In this document: positions 25,580 to 32,797 of the stretch, one piece after another
Layout of the letters: every line of letters starts with the position of its first letter
Numbering within the stretch: the stretch's first letter is position 1
Assembly: GCF_031987975.1 (NCBI RefSeq)
Contig: NZ_DALZYX010000003.1
Coordinates: forward strand, 124,001-188,000
Length of the DNA: 64,000 bases
Origin: Pseudescherichia sp031987975
Lineage (GTDB): Bacteria; Pseudomonadota; Gammaproteobacteria; Enterobacterales; Enterobacteriaceae
Reading direction: 5' to 3'
Translations under genes and position numbers: made by a program
Notes under the pieces: model-generated
The model's database searches: none
Told to the model about the DNA's origin: nothing
Seen by the model: only the letters and a program-made list of their open reading frames with translations

Positions 25580-25891
25580 TTATCGACTATTTTGTGGTGA
25601 CCCTGGGCTGCGTTTGGACGCATCCGGAACCAGACGATAAAAGGTTTCGCCTGGCTTGGTCATACTGAGTTCGTTACGTGCGCGCTCTTCAATTGCTTCC
25701 TGGCCGCCGTTGAGATCGTCAATTTCGGCGAACAGCTGATCGTTGCGCGCTTTTAGCTTAGCGTTTGTTGCCTGCTGTACCGTGACATCATCGCTGACGC
25801 GGCTGAAGTCGTGGAGGCCATTCTTGCCAAACCACAATGAATACTGTAGCCAGACCAGCAAAGCCAGCAACAGCAGCGTTAATTTACCCAT
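25580..25891 (-). CDS. ftsB: FtsB, divisome protein
   Basis: A 103-residue bitopic division protein. A short cytoplasmic tail and one transmembrane helix (LTLLLLALLVWLQYSLWF) precede a periplasmic leucine-zipper coiled coil (about 30-70) that pairs with FtsL and binds FtsQ. The conserved NELSMTKPGETFYRLVP block is present. Length equals E. coli. It heads the ftsB-ispD-ispF-truD-surE-pcm-nlpD series. Confidence 0.97.
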   Translation of the reverse strand: MGKLTLLLLALLVWLQYSLWFGKNGLHDFSRVSDDVTVQQATNAKLKARNDQLFAEIDDLNGGQEAIEERARNELSMTKPGETFYRLVPDASKRSPGSPQNSR

Positions 25892-26060
25892 CCTGCCCCC
25901 TGTAAAACGGCATCATCATCCCATAACTTACGCCAGGACTCCACTCTAAGCCGATACCGCAACGACGCTGCCAAATGTACCATACCTCACCCGCTCCAGG
26001 CACTGTCCAGGCCTGGAAACATCGTCTTAAAAAGCGTTACGGTTTGAATTATGGCTTGCT

Positions 26061-26384
26061 TTAACCCATTAGCCACATGAATAAGACGCCGAACATGGCG
26101 ACGCTGGCCAGCGCCGTCACCAGGCTGCTATAGACCAGCCTGCCGTTGAGCAGAGAGTGAATGGCTACCCCTACCACCACCGCAACGGGCATCAGTGCCA
26201 GAAAGAATGGCCAGGTATAGAGAAAGAAAAAGAGGGTGTTAGAGCCGTACAGCAGAAACGGTATGCTCAGCGCCAGCAGCCATGAGGCAAAGCCAACGAC
26301 GGCTCCTGGCAGTGACCAGGTCGGCTCGTCGTTGGCAACGCCGGTTTCAGATGGGTTGATAGTAATATTCTGGCTATTGCGCAT
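26061..26384 (-). CDS. ygbE: YgbE, DUF3561 inner-membrane protein
   Basis: A 107-residue protein of unknown function with three predicted transmembrane helices. The WSLPGAVVGF and YGSNTLFFFLYTWPFFLAL segments are nearly identical to E. coli YgbE. ATG at 26384 is chosen because it gives the MRNSxNIT N-terminus of E. coli; an upstream ATG would add 12 unrelated residues. It stands between ftsB and the cysDNC operon. Confidence 0.92.
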   Translation of the reverse strand: MRNSQNITINPSETGVANDEPTWSLPGAVVGFASWLLALSIPFLLYGSNTLFFFLYTWPFFLALMPVAVVVGVAIHSLLNGRLVYSSLVTALASVAMFGVLFMWLMG

Positions 26385-26402
26385 AGTGGATCCTGTGACC
26401 TG

Positions 26403-26425
26403 ACTTGCCGGGCGCAACACCCGGC
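26403..26425. repeat. Short REP-like hairpin downstream of cysC
   Basis: TGCCGGGCGCAACACCCGGCG forms a perfect GCCGGG/CCCGGC stem immediately downstream of cysC (which ends at 26432). It lacks a T-run, so it is more REP-like than an intrinsic terminator. Confidence 0.4.
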
Positions 26426-26431
26426 GTTGTC

Positions 26432-27037
26432 TCAGGATCTGATAATATCGTCCCGTTTCAGTAGATCTAATAATTGAGCCACCAAATTTGTTACCAATTG
26501 TTCGCCGTCAAGGTGCAGCTCTGGCGACTCGGGAGACTCATAAACGGAATCGATCCCGGTGAAATGACGTAGCTCACCGGCACGCGCCTTTTTATACAGC
26601 CCTTTCGGATCCCGCGCTTCGCAGGTGGCCAGGGAGGTATCCACAAAGACCTCGTAGAAACGCCCTTCGCCTACGCGCTCGCGTACCATCTGCCGCTCCG
26701 CACGGTGCGGAGAGATGAAAGCAGTCAGCACCACCAGCCCCGCATCCACCATCAGGCGGGCCACTTCGCCCACGCGACGAATGTTCTCTTTGCGATCGTC
26801 GTCGCTGAAACCCAGATCGCTACACAGGCCGTGGCGCACGTTATCGCCGTCAAGCAGATAGGTGCTGACGCCTAACCGATGCAGCGCCTCCTCCAGCGCG
26901 CCGGCAACCGTGGATTTACCCGAGCCGGATAGCCCGGTAAACCACAGCACAACCCCACGGTGACCGTGGAGTTGCTCCCGCTGCTGCGCGGTGACGGGAT
27001 GGGCGTGCCAGACGACGTTCTCGTCATGCTCCGCCAT
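26432..27037 (-). CDS. cysC: CysC, adenylylsulfate kinase
   Basis: A 201-residue P-loop kinase phosphorylating APS to PAPS, the second step of sulfate assimilation. Walker A is GLSGSGKST (about 35-43); DGDNVRHGLCSDLGFS and FVDTSLATCEARDPKGLYKKA are the APS-binding and active-site segments. The start overlaps the cysN stop by one base (TAATG). Member of the cysDNC operon. Confidence 0.98.
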   Translation of the reverse strand: MAEHDENVVWHAHPVTAQQREQLHGHRGVVLWFTGLSGSGKSTVAGALEEALHRLGVSTYLLDGDNVRHGLCSDLGFSDDDRKENIRRVGEVARLMVDAGLVVLTAFISPHRAERQMVRERVGEGRFYEVFVDTSLATCEARDPKGLYKKARAGELRHFTGIDSVYESPESPELHLDGEQLVTNLVAQLLDLLKRDDIIRS

Positions 27038-28464
27038 TATTTGCCTCCCAGCAGATCGCGTGCGCCCCAGTGTGGGAAGTGCTTGCGTACCAGCGCGTTC
27101 AGCTCCAGTTCAAAGGCGCTGAACTCAGAGGGCGTTGCCACAGCATCAGCGTTCGGCTGATTGACCATGCCCGCGCCGACGGTGACGTTGCTCAGGCGGT
27201 CAATAAAGATCATTCCCCCGGTAACCGGGTTGTCCTGGTACTTATCCAGCACCAGCGGCTCGTCAAAGGTCAGGTCTACCAGGCCGATACCATTCAGCGG
27301 CAGCGCATCGACGCTGCGCTGGGTCAGGTTGTTGATGTCCACCTGATACTGGATGCCGTCCACCCGCGCCCGCGTCTTCTTGCCCGCGATTTTGATGTCG
27401 TAGCTTTGGCCCGGGGTCAGCGGCTGTTCGGCCATCCACACCACGTCCACCGCCGCGCTCTGTACGGCTGGCAGGCTCTCCTGCGCATCCAGCAGCAGAT
27501 CGCCACGGCTGATATCGATCTCATCTTTCAGCACCAGGGTGACCGCTTCGCCCGCGCCCGCTTCCGGCAGATCGCCATCGAAGGTCACAATGCGCGCGAC
27601 CGAGGATTCCACGCCCGACGGCAGCACCTTAACGCGCTGGCCCACCTTAACGCTGCCGGAAGCAACGGTACCGGAGAAGCCACGGAAGTCGAGGTTCGGA
27701 CGGTTAACGTACTGCACCGGGAAGCGCATCGGCTGGGTTTCCACTACGCGGTGGATCTCAACGCTCTCCAGCACCTCCAGCAGGGTCGGGCCGCTGTACC
27801 ACGGCATGCTCGCGCTCTGGCTGGCAACGTTATCACCCTCCAGCGCCGACAGCGGTACAAAGCGGATGTCGAGGTTGCCCGGCAGCTGCTCGGCAAAGGT
27901 CAGGTATTGCTGGCGAATCGTTTCAAAGGTCTCTTCGCTGAACTCTACCAGGTCCATTTTGTTTACCGCCACCACCAGGTGCTTAATGCCCAGCAGAGTA
28001 GAGATAAAGCTGTGGCGACGGGTCTGATCCAGCACGCCTTTACGCGCGTCGATCAGCAGGATCGCCAGATCGCAGGTAGAGGCACCGGTGGCCATGTTAC
28101 GGGTGTACTGCTCGTGCCCCGGGGTATCAGCGATAATAAACTTACGCTTTTCGGTAGAGAAGTAGCGGTAGGCCACGTCAATGGTGATGCCCTGCTCACG
28201 CTCGGCCTGCAGGCCATCCACCAGCAGTGCGAGGTCGAGCTTTTCGCCCTGGGTACCGTGGCGTTTGCTGTCGTTGTGCAGCGTAGAGAGCTGATCCTCA
28301 TAAATCTGGCGCGTGTCGTGCAGCAGACGGCCAATCAGGGTGCTTTTACCGTCATCGACGCTGCCGCAGGTCAGAAAGCGCAGCAGGCTTTTGTGCTGCT
28401 GGGCGTGCAGGTACGCTTCGACGCCGCCTTCGTTAGCAATTTGTTGGGCAATAGTGGTATTCAT
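27037..28464 (-). CDS. cysN: CysN, sulfate adenylyltransferase GTPase subunit
   Basis: A 475-residue GTPase, EF-Tu-like, whose GTP hydrolysis drives APS synthesis by CysD. G1 is GSVDDGKSTL, G3 is DTPGHEQYTRNM and G4 is NKMDL; two beta-barrel domains follow. It lies 9 bp after cysD. Same length as in E. coli. Confidence 0.98.
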   Translation of the reverse strand: MNTTIAQQIANEGGVEAYLHAQQHKSLLRFLTCGSVDDGKSTLIGRLLHDTRQIYEDQLSTLHNDSKRHGTQGEKLDLALLVDGLQAEREQGITIDVAYRYFSTEKRKFIIADTPGHEQYTRNMATGASTCDLAILLIDARKGVLDQTRRHSFISTLLGIKHLVVAVNKMDLVEFSEETFETIRQQYLTFAEQLPGNLDIRFVPLSALEGDNVASQSASMPWYSGPTLLEVLESVEIHRVVETQPMRFPVQYVNRPNLDFRGFSGTVASGSVKVGQRVKVLPSGVESSVARIVTFDGDLPEAGAGEAVTLVLKDEIDISRGDLLLDAQESLPAVQSAAVDVVWMAEQPLTPGQSYDIKIAGKKTRARVDGIQYQVDINNLTQRSVDALPLNGIGLVDLTFDEPLVLDKYQDNPVTGGMIFIDRLSNVTVGAGMVNQPNADAVATPSEFSAFELELNALVRKHFPHWGARDLLGGK

Positions 28465-28473
28465 GGCGGCTCC

Positions 28474-29382
28474 TTAGAAGTATCCCTGGCGTTTTTTCAG
28501 CTCCATCGAGCCGGCCTGGTCACGGTCGATGACGCGCCCCTGGCGTTCGCTGGTCGTGGAGACCAGCATCTCTTCGATGATCTCCGGCAGCGTCTGGGCA
28601 TCAGACTCTACCGCGCCGGTCAGCGGCCAGCAGCCGAGGGTACGGAAGCGCACCATGCGCTGTTTGATCTCTTCGCCCGGCTGCAGGTCGATGCGGTCAT
28701 CATCGATCATCATCAGCATGCCGTCACGTTCCAGCACCGGACGTTCAGCCGCGAGGTAGAGCGGAACGATTTCGATATTTTCCAGGTAGATGTACTGCCA
28801 GATATCCAGCTCGGTCCAGTTCGACAGCGGGAAGACGCGGATGCTCTCACCTTTGTTGATCTGGCCATTGTAGTTGTGCCACAGCTCCGGGCGCTGGTTT
28901 TTTGGATCCCAGCGGTGGAAGCGGTCACGGAAGGAGTAGATACGCTCTTTCGCCCGGGATTTTTCCTCGTCGCGACGCGCGCCGCCGAAGGCCGCATCAA
29001 AGCCGTATTTATTCAGCGCCTGCTTCAGCCCTTCCGTCTTCATGATATCCGTGTGCTTGGCGCTGCCGTGCACGAACGGGTTGATCCCCATCGCCACGCC
29101 TTCCGGGTTTTTGTGCACCAGCAGTTCACAGCCGTAGGCTTTGGCAGTACGGTCACGGAACTCATACATCTCACGGAATTTCCAGCCAGTATCGACATGC
29201 AGCAGCGGGAAAGGCAGCGTACCCGGATAGAAGGCTTTGCGTGCCAGGTGCAGCATAACGCTGGAGTCTTTACCGATGGAGTACATCATCACCGGATTAG
29301 AAAATTCAGCCGCCACCTCACGAATAATATGGATGCTTTCCGCCTCCAGTTGTCGCAGGTGGGTGAGTCGTTTTTGATCCAT
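28474..29382 (-). CDS. cysD: CysD, sulfate adenylyltransferase subunit 2
   Basis: A 302-residue ATP pyrophosphatase-fold subunit that adenylylates sulfate. The PP-loop motif is YSIGKDSSVMLHL near residue 35-47; FGGARRDEEKSRAKERIYSFRD is the conserved central block. Length equals E. coli CysD. It is the first gene of cysDNC and is divergent from iap. Confidence 0.98.
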   Translation of the reverse strand: MDQKRLTHLRQLEAESIHIIREVAAEFSNPVMMYSIGKDSSVMLHLARKAFYPGTLPFPLLHVDTGWKFREMYEFRDRTAKAYGCELLVHKNPEGVAMGINPFVHGSAKHTDIMKTEGLKQALNKYGFDAAFGGARRDEEKSRAKERIYSFRDRFHRWDPKNQRPELWHNYNGQINKGESIRVFPLSNWTELDIWQYIYLENIEIVPLYLAAERPVLERDGMLMMIDDDRIDLQPGEEIKQRMVRFRTLGCWPLTGAVESDAQTLPEIIEEMLVSTTSERQGRVIDRDQAGSMELKKRQGYF

Positions 29383-29680
29383 AACCGTTCCTTAAAGGGA
29401 AATTTACCACACGAGACGATCTGTTCTGTACGTCTGTTAGACGTCGTATGAGTCGCTAAAAATAAGGGATAGAGGGACTATAGGGGGCGTCTGAGGGCGA
29501 ATGAAATTACGAATTGGAATGAGTAGTTACTCAATGGAATAACGTTGAGCAAAAGCAAAGATCAAAAAGTGCTTAACGCGAGAAAATACGGGCGTTTAAG
29601 CGTAATTGAAATTGTGTAACTGCGATCACAGTTTCATACTAAGCAGGTCAAAAATTTTGCTTCATTTTTAAGGACTCACT
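29383..29680. promoter_or_regulatory. cysD/iap divergent control region
   Basis: A 298-bp AT-rich divergent spacer. In E. coli cysDNC is activated by CysB with N-acetylserine, and its site should lie in the left part; I cannot place it by eye. TGTGTAACTGCGATCACA near 29614 resembles a CRP half-site pair but its spacer is 8 rather than 6, so I do not call it. No ORF is present. Confidence 0.4.
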
Positions 29681-30727
29681 ATGTTTCCCGCATTGCGCCA
29701 CCTTGTTGTAGCTCTGGCGCTCGGTGTGTGCTTTACCGTGCCGGGGCAGGCAAAAGCCAGCCAGCCCGGCGCGATGGCCAGCGAGCAGGCTCGCCATATT
29801 GCCACCTATTTCCCAGGCCGTATGACCGGCACGCCTGCGGAGATGCTCTCAGCCGACTATCTACGCCAGCAGTTTGAACAGATGGGCTACCAGAGCGATA
29901 TCCGCAAGTTCAATAGCCGCTACATCTATACCTCACGCAACAAGAACCAGAACTGGCACAACGTGACCGGTAGTACGGTGATCGCCGCCCATGAAGGCAA
30001 GCTGGCCCAGCAGATCATTGTGATGGCACACCTGGATACCTACGCGCCGCGTAGCGATGCCGATAGCGATAACAACCTTGGCGGCCTGACGCTGCAAGGG
30101 ATCGACGATAATGCCGCCGGCCTAGGAGTGATGCTGGAGCTGGCGGATAGGCTCAAGCATATTCAAACCCAGTACAGCATTCGCTTTGTTGCTACCAGCG
30201 GCGAGGAGGAGGGACGGCTGGGGGCGGAAAATCTATTGCAGCGCATGAGCGACGCCGAGAAGAAAAATACGCTGCTGGTGATCAACCTCGATAACCTGAT
30301 CGTTGGCGACAAACTCTACTTCAACAGCGGCAAAAGCACGCCCGCTGCGGTGCGCAAGCTGACCCGGGATCGGGCCTTAGCCATTGCTCGTCAGCATGGC
30401 ATCACCGCCGCCACCAATCCAGGTTTGAACCCGGATTATCCAAAAGGCACCGACTGCTGCCATGATAGTGAAGTTTTCGACCGGGCGGGTATTCCGGTGC
30501 TCTCCGTCGAGGCCACGAACTGGTCACTGGGGAAAAAGGATGGCTACCAGCAGCGGGCAAAAACCAAAGCCTTCCCCGACGGCACCAGCTGGCATAACGT
30601 GCGTCTGGATAACCAGCAGTTCCTCGACAGCGCCCTGCCCGGCCGCATTGAGCGCCGCAGCCGCGACGTCATGCGCATCATGCTGCCGCTAATGAAAGAG
30701 CTGGCGAAAGCGGAGAAAGGTGCCTGA
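29681..30727 (+). CDS. iap: Iap, alkaline phosphatase isozyme-conversion aminopeptidase
   Basis: A 348-residue exported M28-family zinc aminopeptidase that trims the N-terminal Arg of alkaline phosphatase in E. coli. A signal peptide ends around GQAKA. Metal and catalytic residues lie in MAHLDTYAPR, GIDDNAAGLGVML, SGEEEGRLGAENL and a C-terminal SWHNVRLDN. AAGGACTCACT precedes the ATG. In E. coli the CRISPR1 array adjoins iap; here mazEF and an Xre/RES pair lie in between. Confidence 0.95.
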   Translation: MFPALRHLVVALALGVCFTVPGQAKASQPGAMASEQARHIATYFPGRMTGTPAEMLSADYLRQQFEQMGYQSDIRKFNSRYIYTSRNKNQNWHNVTGSTVIAAHEGKLAQQIIVMAHLDTYAPRSDADSDNNLGGLTLQGIDDNAAGLGVMLELADRLKHIQTQYSIRFVATSGEEEGRLGAENLLQRMSDAEKKNTLLVINLDNLIVGDKLYFNSGKSTPAAVRKLTRDRALAIARQHGITAATNPGLNPDYPKGTDCCHDSEVFDRAGIPVLSVEATNWSLGKKDGYQQRAKTKAFPDGTSWHNVRLDNQQFLDSALPGRIERRSRDVMRIMLPLMKELAKAEKGA

Positions 30728-30752
30728 AGCTGATGGTGTGGGATTTGGGTCC

Positions 30753-30821
30753 TATGATACATTGTGTCTACACCAAAAAATATCTACAATGTAGACACAG
30801 GCTGTATACCATGAGGTAGAT
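30753..30821 (+). promoter_or_regulatory. mazEF promoter with inverted-repeat operator
   Basis: TGTGTCTACA (30763-30772) and TGTAGACACA (30790-30799) form a perfect 10-bp inverted repeat; TCTACAATGTAGA (30783-30795) is a smaller dyad inside it. A candidate promoter TTGTGT (30762) and TACAAT (30785) with 17-bp spacing is embedded, as expected for MazE/MazEF autorepression. Confidence 0.65.
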
Positions 30822-31070
30822 ATGATTCGCAGTAATGTAAAACGTTGGGGAAACTCTCCTGCGATCCGGATCCCAGCAACGTTAATGCAGGCCCTTAATC
30901 TTAATATTGATGATGAAGTTAAGATCGATTTGGTAGAAGGTAAGCTTGTCATCGAGCCAGTAAGAAATGAGGCTGTGTTTTCGCTTGCAGAGCTGGTTGA
31001 AGATATCACGTCCGACAACCAGCATGCGCTGGTGGACTGGGGTAAACCTGAAGGTAAGGAAACCTGGTAA
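30822..31070 (+). CDS. mazE: MazE-type antitoxin
   Basis: An 82-residue AbrB/SpoVT-fold antitoxin, same length and strongly similar to E. coli MazE (VKRWGNSPAIRIPATLMQAL at the N-terminal DNA-binding part). The acidic, disordered C-terminus (DITSDNQHALVDWGKPEGKETW) corresponds to the segment that blocks MazF. It is directly followed by mazF with no gap. In E. coli mazEF sits between relA and mazG; here it is next to iap. Confidence 0.95.
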   Translation: MIRSNVKRWGNSPAIRIPATLMQALNLNIDDEVKIDLVEGKLVIEPVRNEAVFSLAELVEDITSDNQHALVDWGKPEGKETW

Positions 31071-31403
31071 ATGATAAGTCGATTCGTACCCGATTCAGGG
31101 GATCTCATATGGGTTGATTTTGACCCAACTAAAGGAAATGAGCAGGCAGGACATCGTCCTGCCGTGGTGCTAAGTCCATTCATCTATAACAATAAAACAG
31201 GGCTTTGCCTTTGTGTTCCCTGTACCACAAAAGCAAAGGGCTACCCTTTTGAAGTAGAACTCTCCGGTGAGCGTAACGCAGTAGCGCTTGCTGATCAGGT
31301 GAAATGCATCGCCTGGAAAGTCAGAAACGCAGCGAAAAAAGGCAGAGTAACAGAGCAGGAACTAGAAGTGATCAGAGCTAAGGTTAAGGCCTTAGTAGGG
31401 TAA
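31071..31403 (+). CDS. mazF: MazF-type endoribonuclease toxin
   Basis: A 110-residue PemK/MazF-fold sequence-specific mRNA interferase. The catalytic Arg is in HRPAVVLSP and the Thr/Ser site in LCVPCTTKAKGYPFEV; the GDLIWVDFDPTKGNEQAGH N-terminus matches E. coli MazF (111 residues). Its ATG immediately follows the mazE TAA. No frameshift is present, so the toxin is probably functional. Confidence 0.95.
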   Translation: MISRFVPDSGDLIWVDFDPTKGNEQAGHRPAVVLSPFIYNNKTGLCLCVPCTTKAKGYPFEVELSGERNAVALADQVKCIAWKVRNAAKKGRVTEQELEVIRAKVKALVG

Positions 31404-31422
31404 TACTTCAAGCGGTTAATAT

Positions 31423-31451
31423 TTGCCCACCACCCACCATATGGATATAAT
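31423..31451 (+). promoter_or_regulatory. Promoter/operator of the Xre-RES pair
   Basis: TTGCCC (31423-31428) and a perfect TATAAT (31446-31451) are spaced 17 bp. A CCATATGG palindrome (31437-31444) lies in the spacer next to the -10, a plausible site for autorepression. AATGGAGGTTAATC upstream of the ATG is a strong ribosome binding site. Confidence 0.65.
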
Positions 31452-31475
31452 TAAATCACCAAATGGAGGTTAATC

Positions 31476-31919
31476 ATGAAAACGTTTAGCGTATCCACGT
31501 CTCAGGCCAGGCCGCCCCGTTTATGGCAGGTAGCTGGTTTAAACAATGCCGATGGTGTGGCACTGCTGGGTCAGATTAACGAAGGCCTTGATGGCAAAGT
31601 TGCTAGCCTGATCGTTGACTGGGCAAAGATAACGCAAAACGACCTGCGCAAAATGTCGGGTATCCCATCAACCACTTTCAGCCGCAGCCTGAAAGCTCGA
31701 TTCAGTGCCGATCAGAGTGAACGGCTGGTGCGCATCATTCGTGTTCTTGATCGGGCGGTAGAACTTTTCGAAGGCGATAAAGATGAAGCGCAAAAATGGT
31801 TGAATGAGCCTAACCGTGCGCTGGGCTGGAAAGTGCCAGCAGAGCTGATGGCATCCGAAACCGGGGCTTATGAAGTCATGAAGCTGATCACCCGTCTGGA
31901 GCATGGAGTCTACTCTTGA
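31476..31919 (+). CDS. Xre/MbcA/ParS-type antitoxin (DUF2384)
   Basis: A 147-residue antitoxin of the RES-Xre system. An N-terminal Xre-like helix-turn-helix region (ITQNDLRKMSGIPSTTFSRSL, about 52-72) precedes the C-terminal DUF2384 toxin-binding domain (EAQKWLNEPNRALGWKVPAELMASETGAYEVMKL). Its stop overlaps the toxin's TTG start (TTGA). The antitoxin-first order is typical. Confidence 0.9.
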   Translation: MKTFSVSTSQARPPRLWQVAGLNNADGVALLGQINEGLDGKVASLIVDWAKITQNDLRKMSGIPSTTFSRSLKARFSADQSERLVRIIRVLDRAVELFEGDKDEAQKWLNEPNRALGWKVPAELMASETGAYEVMKLITRLEHGVYS

Positions 31920-32386
31920 TCCTCTATCGGCTAACAAAGACTAAGTATCTTTCTACAGCCTGGACTGGTTATGGAGCCAAAGAGGCTGGAGGCCGCTGGA
32001 ATAGCGTCGGTACGTCGATGGTTTATGTATCAGAAACCGCATCGTTAACTCTGCTGGAAACGTTGGTGCATCTGCGTGCGGCACAGATTATGGATTATTT
32101 CACGTTGTTGAGTATCGATGTGCCTGATGACCTGATTCAAAAGGCCAATATGGAAGAAGTCCCTGATAATTGGGCCGATGAAGAAGCACCACCAGAGCTG
32201 GCCGCTTATGGTGATGCCTGGTGCTTCACTAAGGCATCTATAGCCTTGCAAGTGCCTAGTGCTTTATCGCCGGTGGAAAATAACTATCTGCTAAATCCTG
32301 AACATCCAGCTTTCTTCGAGCTTACGCAAAAGTCAAAAGCCATTTCGTTTCAATTCGACAGTCGATTAAAACCCGATCGCAAGTGA
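31916..32386 (+). CDS. RES-domain toxin (NAD+-targeting)
   Basis: A 156-residue RES-family toxin; characterised members degrade or consume NAD+ with an ADP-ribosyltransferase-like fold. The Arg-Glu-Ser signature is visible as Arg27 in AGGRWNSVG, Glu48 in LLETLVHLR and Ser115 in VPSALSP; a conserved MVYVSE segment precedes the Glu. The start is TTG, overlapping the antitoxin stop, which should keep expression low and coupled. Confidence 0.9.
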   Translation: MILYRLTKTKYLSTAWTGYGAKEAGGRWNSVGTSMVYVSETASLTLLETLVHLRAAQIMDYFTLLSIDVPDDLIQKANMEEVPDNWADEEAPPELAAYGDAWCFTKASIALQVPSALSPVENNYLLNPEHPAFFELTQKSKAISFQFDSRLKPDRK

Positions 32387-32439
32387 TGAACATGCAGCAA
32401 GTTGGTGCCCATTTGTGCTGAACTGATTAAGGAGAACCC

Positions 32440-32469
32440 ATGTACTACTCTAAGCGAGGGCATTTCTAG
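32440..32469 (+). other. Nine-codon mini-ORF with strong ribosome binding site
   Basis: ATG TAC TAC TCT AAG CGA GGG CAT TTC TAG (MYYSKRGHF) follows AAGGAGAACCC. It lies 20 bp upstream of the 97-residue orphan ORF and could be a leader peptide or the debris of a lost gene. Confidence 0.3.
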
Positions 32470-32489
32470 TTACCGTAAAGGAGCTAAAA

Positions 32490-32783
32490 ATGTCCAACTT
32501 CAATACTCGAAAAGACCGCGATCGTCACGGCAAAGCAAAACCCCATTTCCGTATCACGTACCCTTCACGCTGGGGTGTAATGTATGTCCATCATTACGAT
32601 CAATATGGAGCAAACACACCGGATTGCAATTACGATAAAAACCCTGGCTGGTGGAATAGAATAACTACCACTCGCCGCCGCCGAGCTACCGATCGCTTGA
32701 TGCTCATCGGCATTCTGCGTGATGCTGATCCTGATGGTATTACCTGGCTGGCTGACAAACGCCCCAGTATTTATTACTGGTGA
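32490..32783 (+). CDS. Orphan 97-residue basic protein next to CRISPR trailer
   Basis: Unrecognised. Preceded by AAAGGAGCTAAAA, so translation is plausible. The product is small, Arg/Asp/Trp/Tyr-rich (RKDRDRHGK, NPGWWNRITTTRRRRATDR, ITWLADKRPSIYYW), with no signal peptide or membrane segment. Low GC matches the toxin-antitoxin genes upstream. It ends 14 bp before the last degenerate CRISPR repeat. Function unknown. Confidence 0.6.
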   Translation: MSNFNTRKDRDRHGKAKPHFRITYPSRWGVMYVHHYDQYGANTPDCNYDKNPGWWNRITTTRRRRATDRLMLIGILRDADPDGITWLADKRPSIYYW

Positions 32784-32797
32784 GCCTAATTTGCTGC

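Noticed and set aside
27070..29451. A 793-codon plus-strand open frame
   Set aside because: It is antisense to cysN and cysD, which are unmistakable, and arises from high-GC codon bias.
29614..29632. Possible CRP site upstream of iap
   Set aside because: Half-sites are separated by 8 bp instead of 6.
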